Assembly (NCBI GenBank): GCA_030141585.1
Contig: JAQIFP010000019.1
Coordinates: 254,982 to 293,915, forward strand
Direction: 5' to 3'
From: Ophryocystis elektroscirrha
Lineage: Eukaryota; Apicomplexa; Conoidasida; Neogregarinorida; Ophryocystidae
DNA: 38,934 nt
The notes below the pieces were generated by a model. It had not been told where the DNA came from. It saw only the letters and a program-made list of their open reading frames with translations, and did no database searches. The translations under genes were made by a program, and so were the position numbers. This document shows, piece by piece, positions 33,941 to 38,934 of the stretch. Every line of letters starts with the position of its first letter. Position 1 is the first letter of the stretch.

Positions 33941-34761
33941 TTAGACAGTTTTAATATCTCTAAGGTGTATATGTACTGCTATTATTGCTCGTAACAATAT
34001 TTTTTTTAATATTAATATTTTTATCAAAATTTTTTTTATTAAAAATATTTTTATTACGAGCAATAAAATATAAGTTTGAGCTTATATGCATATATGTATT
34101 ATAATATATTTTTGTCATATTATAACATTCAGGCAAAGATATTTGGATACAAGCAAATAATGATTTAGACAATAGAGCAGTCTTACTTAGACATAGGATT
34201 GTGAGCAAACTTGAAGACAGTAAGTTTGGGACATCTTTTGAGGACATTTACCACAAGTTTAAAATAGCTAGGATACATGGAAAATTTATTGTTATTTAAA
34301 TGTATTTCTTTGAGTTTTGGACAATTATTAAGTTGCTCCCATCCTTTAGTAATTTGATTGTGATTTAATTTAAGTATTTCCAAATTATTTAGATGCATAA
34401 GAATGGGAATTTGGGTCAAATTATTGTGAGATAAATCAAGCTTTGTAAGCTTAGGCAATTCCAAAAATGCATCTTCTATTATATTGTTAGATAAATTGAG
34501 ACTTCTTAAAGAATTTGCAAATGGGCACTGGTGAGTAAAGATACCCTCAACAATTGCTATGCGATTATTGGCTACATTCAAGTCTTTTAAATTTCTTAAA
34601 TTTAAATTAGTATTTAAAATGCCTCTATCTGGTTGATCTAAATAAGTTAGATAAAAATCGTCTCCAGAAAAATCTAATTTTTGTATACTAGATGGTTTAT
34701 GGTTATCTCCAAATATGTGTTTCCACACACTTTCATCCAAATGTTCGAAACGACGATTCAT
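33941..34761 (-). CDS. Small leucine-rich-repeat protein
   Basis: LRR proteins are curved protein-binding scaffolds. Exons 34761-34187 and 33959-33941 give about 197 aa; the second adds only KDIKTV. If the second exon is not used, the first frame stops one codon later anyway, so the product hardly changes. Repeats of 22-25 residues with LxxLxLxxN cores are visible in order: LRNLKDLNVANNRI, LRSLNLSNNIIED, LTKLDLSHNNLTQIP, LEILKLNHNQITKGW, LKEIHLNNNKFSMYP, and a last LTVFKFAHNPM as a cap. The N-terminal 40 residues precede the repeats (MNRRFEHLDESVWKHIFGDN). There is no signal peptide or membrane anchor, so it is likely cytoplasmic or nuclear. It resembles the SDS22-like class, but the specific orthologue is not clear. 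The start is the only ATG ahead of the repeats. Confidence 0.85.
33982..34066. repeat. 85-bp element with 16-bp inverted ends, in the LRR gene intron
   Basis: Left end TTATTGCTCGTAACAA (33982-33997) and right end TTATTACGAGCAATAA (34051-34066) are inverted copies with one mismatch. The interior is A/T-only and itself partly self-complementary, so the RNA or single strand could fold as one long hairpin. The ends contain the only GC-bearing words in the intron. It may be a tiny MITE-like insertion or an intron fold that brings the splice sites together. No target-site duplication is obvious. Confidence 0.7.
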
Positions 34762-35304
34762 TCAAATTTTTTATTTATTTATATTTTTCATCTCCCTGCT
34801 CCCAATAGATACATCGTAAATAATAATAATAATAATAAATAAATTGCTTTACTATATTATTTCAAGATTTGATATCGTATAGTACAGACAACATGTATCA
34901 AGTATAAGTATAGTAACGGTATTTAAAATTTTTTAAATTTTTGTACAAGCTAAAATTTGTCTATAGGTAGATAAATTTTTTGTATACATACGCATGATAC
35001 TGTGTACATATATAATCATATCATGTTTGTATGAGCATCTTACTAAATAATCACATGCATATTTATTATCGAAAATATAGTGAAATAATGTTTATAAACA
35101 TATAAATGTAAAAATGCTTAAAATTGTAAAAAGAGCAGCATTGTATAATTTAATTTACATGTTTGATATACAAACAAATTAATTTAGTACAATATTCAAA
35201 ATTAATAGTAATTTGATAAATGTAGGAAAAAACCGAATATAAAAAAGGTATATGCAAGAATAATAAATAAAAGGTATAATGTGGTAATAAACCTCTTTCA
35301 AAAT
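34762..35304. promoter_or_regulatory. Divergent intergenic region, LRR gene and hydrolase gene
   Basis: 543 bp between two start codons pointing apart. It begins with a CTCCCTGCTCCC patch (34793-34804), unusual for this window and 30-45 bp upstream of the LRR start, and an (AAT)n near 34825. The rest is unique AT-rich sequence. No further element can be named. Confidence 0.45.
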
Positions 35305-36702
35305 ATGTATAAAGTAGATATTAGTTGTATCCCAATCCAAGGATTAATTAAATCCCATGAAGATTTAGGAAATATACAGGTGGAGAGATTTGTGAACAAG
35401 GATTCATTAAATATTTATACGTATAATTGGTATGTGGAGGAACAAAAAGGACACGTTATTTTTGCACATGGAATAACGTCACATGCATTATTTGAGTTTT
35501 TAGAAATAAACCATAAGAAAAAAGTCCCTATTATTCCTCAAAGTGGTATAATTAAGCGAAATGACGAAAATAAAGAAAATTGCTGTATTTTACCAAAAAA
35601 GTTAGAGAAATTAGAAGGAACCAAGAGTATGAGTTCAGAGATACCCAAAATTTCAAACTCTGGTGTTGCGGAGGACAGTAAATGTAGTATTCTTAAATTA
35701 CAAAAAAACATAGAAGAATCAAATAAAGCTTCTTTTTCGGAAATCCAAGATATTTCTGTATGTTCCGACAATGAATGCAATAATTTGCCTCTATTAAAAC
35801 ACATATCTTTGGATAATCTGAATAGTTGCTCTGAATGGTATCTTTCGTATGAATCGTCTATTGTGCAGCATTTGAACGACCTAGGACTTTCCGTAAGTCT
35901 TTTAGATTTACAAGGGCACGGAAAAAGTGACTGCTGGAAAAATTATGCGTGTAATGTAGAAAACTTTGACAATTTTTGCCTTGATTTAATCCAATTTTCA
36001 CTATTACTGCGTCAAAAATCTGGTATACAAAATCTTCCAATATATTTTCTTGGTATTTCGATGGGTGGAGGAATAGTATTGCGGACTTTAGAAATATATC
36101 GGGAAATATTATTCAAGCACCATAATATGCATCATAAGCCTTCTAGTAACAAATGCTTCCTAGAGACGGTTTCCAGTTTTGATAAGGAGTTTTATACGCT
36201 CAATATATCTGGTGCTATATCACTGTGTCCTTGTTTGTCCGTAGAATCTTCCGCAAAAGTATTAATAAATCGGTATCTTGTTTTTCTGGCTCCGATTGTT
36301 ACAAATTTGTTCCCGAATTTACGGGTAGCTTCCATTGTCCAGCATCCTCAACATGACTATATAAAAAAAATGCGAGAAATAGATCAGCACAATTTATATA
36401 AGCATAACTTGCCTGTGCGTATATCTACGGAGGTATTAAACATAGGAGAAAAGATCTACAATAACCTTCCATTTGTTTATGATAAACCTTCGTTGAAACC
36501 CCTCCGTATATTGCTAATACATTCCAAATTAGATACTGTTTGTGAAGCTTCCGGTTCCATTAAATTTTTCAATCTTCTCAAAGGTCATACAAATGATGTT
36601 AACGTATTATTACTTGATAATATGTGGCATGCTTTATTAGCTGTACCCGAAAAAATATTTACCGTAAATAACATAATTGAATGGTTTCAAGCAAGAATTT
36701 GA
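35305..36702 (+). CDS. Alpha/beta hydrolase, lysophospholipase/monoglyceride-lipase-like (PST-A type)
   Basis: Serine hydrolase of the S33/Hydrolase_4 group, acting on lysophospholipids or monoglycerides in relatives. The first ATG in frame is at 35305 (the open frame begins 24 bases earlier without ATG); 465 aa, no intron. Visible elements: oxyanion strand HVIFAHGITSH near residue 50; LLDLQGHGKSD; nucleophile elbow LGISMGG with Ser252; Asp410 in IHSKLDT; His442 in NMWHALL. All triad residues are present. Between the oxyanion strand and the EWYLSYESSIVQHL helix lies a polar insert of roughly 100 residues, as in the PST-A family of Plasmodium and other apicomplexans. No signal peptide or membrane helix is seen, so a soluble or peripheral enzyme is expected. 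The lack of introns stands out beside its neighbours. Exact substrate cannot be read from the sequence. Confidence 0.9.
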   Translation: MYKVDISCIPIQGLIKSHEDLGNIQVERFVNKDSLNIYTYNWYVEEQKGHVIFAHGITSHALFEFLEINHKKKVPIIPQSGIIKRNDENKENCCILPKKLEKLEGTKSMSSEIPKISNSGVAEDSKCSILKLQKNIEESNKASFSEIQDISVCSDNECNNLPLLKHISLDNLNSCSEWYLSYESSIVQHLNDLGLSVSLLDLQGHGKSDCWKNYACNVENFDNFCLDLIQFSLLLRQKSGIQNLPIYFLGISMGGGIVLRTLEIYREILFKHHNMHHKPSSNKCFLETVSSFDKEFYTLNISGAISLCPCLSVESSAKVLINRYLVFLAPIVTNLFPNLRVASIVQHPQHDYIKKMREIDQHNLYKHNLPVRISTEVLNIGEKIYNNLPFVYDKPSLKPLRILLIHSKLDTVCEASGSIKFFNLLKGHTNDVNVLLLDNMWHALLAVPEKIFTVNNIIEWFQARI

Positions 36703-36864
36703 ATTCATTCGTCTTTATGTTTCAAATTTTTTTATAATGTAAATTTATTTTTTTTGTTATATATTATGTATAGATTAAAATTGGTTAGTATAGACGTTTT
36801 TTTATATACATGACTAGATTAATAATGTAATTATTTTTTAATTATAAATATACCTCCCGTCTTT

Positions 36865-37767
36865 ATGCAAATTAAAGATATATTTAATTTAGAGAAAAAT
36901 CTTTGTTATATTGAAAAAGAGTTTAATACTAACATATCAGACAATATTGATAGTCTTAAAAATACCATTGAAAACAAAAATGATTTTTTATCAGCACTAA
37001 ATAAGCTTGACAGCTCAATTAATATTTTAAAGTCAAATATTGATGTTTATATAAAGGACAGGGAAATTCCTAAGGATGCTGACAATCTGTATCCTCCTAT
37101 ATGGTATAATACCAAATCTAAACTTCTCAAACAAGGTAAAGTCTAGGTTTAGATTGCAAAATAATTACTTAGTCATAATAAGTAAATGCTATTATTTGTT
37201 TTTATGTATAATATATTGAAACTTTATATATAAATTGATATATGTATAAAATTATTATATGTTTACACTCATATAGATGTTCATAGAAGAATCAGTGTGC
37301 TTGAATGTGTTTATTAAGGTATATACACCTACCATAATAGTTGCAAATATTATGCAAATTTACTCTTCTAAGTAAACAGTATATTTAGTAATTTTTCCAA
37401 TATGTATTGATGATTACTTAACCAAGCGTATGTATTAAATTTGAATATTACAGGGTTAAGTTTTAGTGAATTGTTGGACGTTGCAGCTGATTTAAAAGGC
37501 ATAAAACAATTTTGTGTGAGCTTAGAGGATGTTCGTAATTTATCGTCACTTACAAAAAGACTCCTCACTAATTGTCTACAGCTAGTTTCAACTACAGAGG
37601 AATTAAGAACTCTTCAAAACCTCTGTTTTGAGTTTGAATATTCCAGTTTATTCCTCGAACATATGCAACAAGAAGCACTCAAAAAGATCTCTAGTCTTAA
37701 AGCAAATGTATTGAATAAACCATGCCCAGATACAAGTAATTGTATATATCCAGTCATATGTGAATAA
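36865..37767 (+). CDS. Helical protein of unknown function, 194 aa
   Basis: Two exons, 36865-37135 and 37454-37767, join in phase through a Gly codon split 1/2. The 318-nt intron is AT-rich. The first 70 residues look like coiled coil (FNLEKNLCYIEKEFNT, DSSINILKSNIDVY); then comes NLYPPIWYN. The second exon is mainly helical with Leu-rich spacing (GLSFSELLDVAADLKGI, LTKRLLTNCLQLVSTTEEL) and ends in a Cys/Pro tail. No membrane segment, signal or catalytic motif is visible. The pattern would suit a subunit of a larger complex, but no family was recognised. The gene follows the hydrolase with a 162-bp gap on the same strand. Confidence 0.7.
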
Positions 37768-38029
37768 ATTATTATTTTATTTGGCATAAAAATGCATTTA
37801 TATATTCAAAATATGCGTAACATATTTTAGTCTTCCTACCCACTAATAAGCGCACATTACTAAGCACACGTCAATAAACGTACGTCAATAAGACGCATAT
37901 TTATTTCCGTACTAATATTTACAAAAAAATATTGATTCATTTAATTAAGTACAATAAAAAAGTTATTTACAAGGTACGAGTATAAGGTTCGTGGAAAATT
38001 CTAAGAGTTTTTTGTCTGAATTGTCTAAA

Positions 38030-38289
38030 ATGCTTAAAGAAGTAATTTGGTTCTTTCTCTGAATCTACCGAATGAATAGATAGATGAAGTTTATGAGGAT
38101 TTATGTCATTTTAAGACCAAAATTATGAAGTTTATTATAATAAACTTTCTTGAATCTTTAGCCGATATTATTTATACAGACGGAATGGATGAGGTATTAT
38201 TTACATGTTTACATATAAAAAATAAATCAAATATAATAATAATAATAATAATATATAATAATAATATATAATAATAATATATAATAATA

Positions 38290-38338
<49 letters not shown>

Positions 38339-38853
38339 TATAATAATAATATATAATAATAATATATAATAATAATATATAATAATAATAATAAAATATA
38401 ATAATAATATATAATAATAATAATATATAATAATAATATATAATAATTATATATAATAATAATATATAATAATAATAATATATAATAATAATATATAATA
38501 ATAATATATAATAATAATATATAATAATAATATATAATAATAATATATAATAATTATATATAATAATAATATATAATAATAATAATATATAATAATAATA
38601 TATAATAATAATATATAATAATATATAATAATAATATAACGTATATATATATGATTGTATATACAATAAACATTAAATGTACTTAATTAATTATATATAT
38701 TATAAAATAATTTATACTCAGACACCAAGAGTTGCTGTGATCTCCACTTTAGAGGAAGGAGTTACCGTAATCTCTACTTTAGAGGAAGGATTTGCTACTG
38801 TGCAGTGTTCAGTCCCAAGTGGTGTGTCAATATTATGGGATGACGTAAATTAA
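38030..38853 (+). CDS. Small three-exon gene, unknown function
   Basis: Exons 38030-38041, 38080-38193 and 38722-38853 join in phase 0 at both introns (38 nt and 528 nt), giving at least 85 aa. The frame is open upstream of the ATG to about 37955 (RFVENSKSFLSELSK), so the true start may lie in an earlier exon. Exon 2 reads IDEVYEDLCHFKTKIMKF and then FLESLADIIYTDGMDE. Exon 3 carries a 30-bp tandem duplication encoding VAVISTLEEG / VTVISTLEEG, then FATVQCSVPSGVSILWDDV. The N-terminal half is helical, the rest likely beta. No family was recognised. Composition and splice phase support it more than the length does. Confidence 0.48.
38237..38640. repeat. AAT/ATAT compound microsatellite, about 400 bp, intronic
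   Basis: (AAT)n blocks separated by ATATAATAATAAT units, filling most of the 528-nt intron of the small three-exon gene. The minus-strand open frame of 164 codons through it is only Tyr, Ile and Leu and is an artefact. It is the longest simple repeat in the window. Confidence 0.9.
38731..38790. repeat. 30-bp tandem duplication inside a coding exon
   Basis: Two adjacent 30-bp copies begin at 38731 and 38761 and differ at five positions. Both read in frame (VAVISTLEEG and VTVISTLEEG). A weak third start, FATVQ, follows. Confidence 0.88.
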
Positions 38854-38934
38854 TACGTGTTCTTTACAAAACAATAGATCTGGAAAAATTGTACCATACT
38901 AACAGGAAGAATAAAGCAAATGAGTGAAGTCTTA

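Noticed and set aside
38172..38666. 164-codon Tyr/Ile/Leu frame, superficially membrane-like
   Set aside because: Pure microsatellite translation in an intron.
38854..38934. Start of another gene at the ATG at 38920
   Set aside because: Only five codons remain before the window ends, too little to support a call.
1..38934. tRNA, rRNA or spliceosomal snRNA genes
   Set aside because: No cloverleaf with a GGTTCGA-type T arm, no rRNA core words and no U6-like sequence were noticed by eye on either strand; a covariance-model scan would be decisive.

Overview
The window is very AT-rich nuclear DNA (roughly 20% GC by eye) from a protist with spliceosomal introns and the standard stop codons. An apicomplexan or close alveolate relative is the best guess. 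The clues are a PST-A/lysophospholipase-like alpha/beta hydrolase with a long insert, a Ser/Asn-rich protein with a poly-Asn run, and dense tiny introns. This is inference, not proof. Reading frames appear to jump every 50-300 bases. Almost all jumps are resolved, with matching codon phase, by GT-AG introns of only about 21-43 nt. A second class of introns is long and made mostly of AT microsatellites.

Layout. At 1-380 lies AT repeat, probably an intron of the partial minus-strand gene at 413-958. At 2146-4394 (-) is RRP9/U3-55K, a WD40 protein of the U3 snoRNP, in 10 exons. It is head-to-head with XPO1/CRM1 (4838-14538, +, 22 exons, about 1105 aa), the nuclear export receptor. Next on the plus strand come a TBC-domain Rab-GAP of TBC1D22 type (14599-16353, 12 exons), a 1295-aa Ser/Asn-rich protein of unknown function (16763-20697), a small unresolved basic protein (20995-21345) and a three-KH-domain RNA-binding protein (21571-23925). 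Convergent to it are two minus-strand genes of unknown function: a 314-aa helical protein (23990-25417) and a 1362-aa, 30-exon helical-solenoid-like protein with a possible PH-like C-terminus (25776-33732). A small leucine-rich-repeat protein follows (33941-34761, -). The right end holds plus-strand genes: an intronless alpha/beta hydrolase (35305-36702), a 194-aa helical protein (36865-37767) and a small three-exon gene (38030-38853).

How the genes relate. This is ordinary eukaryotic gene order with no operon logic. The one functional pairing is RRP9 and XPO1, which share a 443-bp intergenic region; both serve U3 snoRNP and ribosome production. The 30-exon solenoid protein is the largest gene I cannot name. 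No tRNA, rRNA, CRISPR array or transposase gene was seen. A 17-base assembly gap lies in an XPO1 intron. Exon coordinates are hand-derived from splice consensus, phase and, for known families, remembered conservation; no computation was run.
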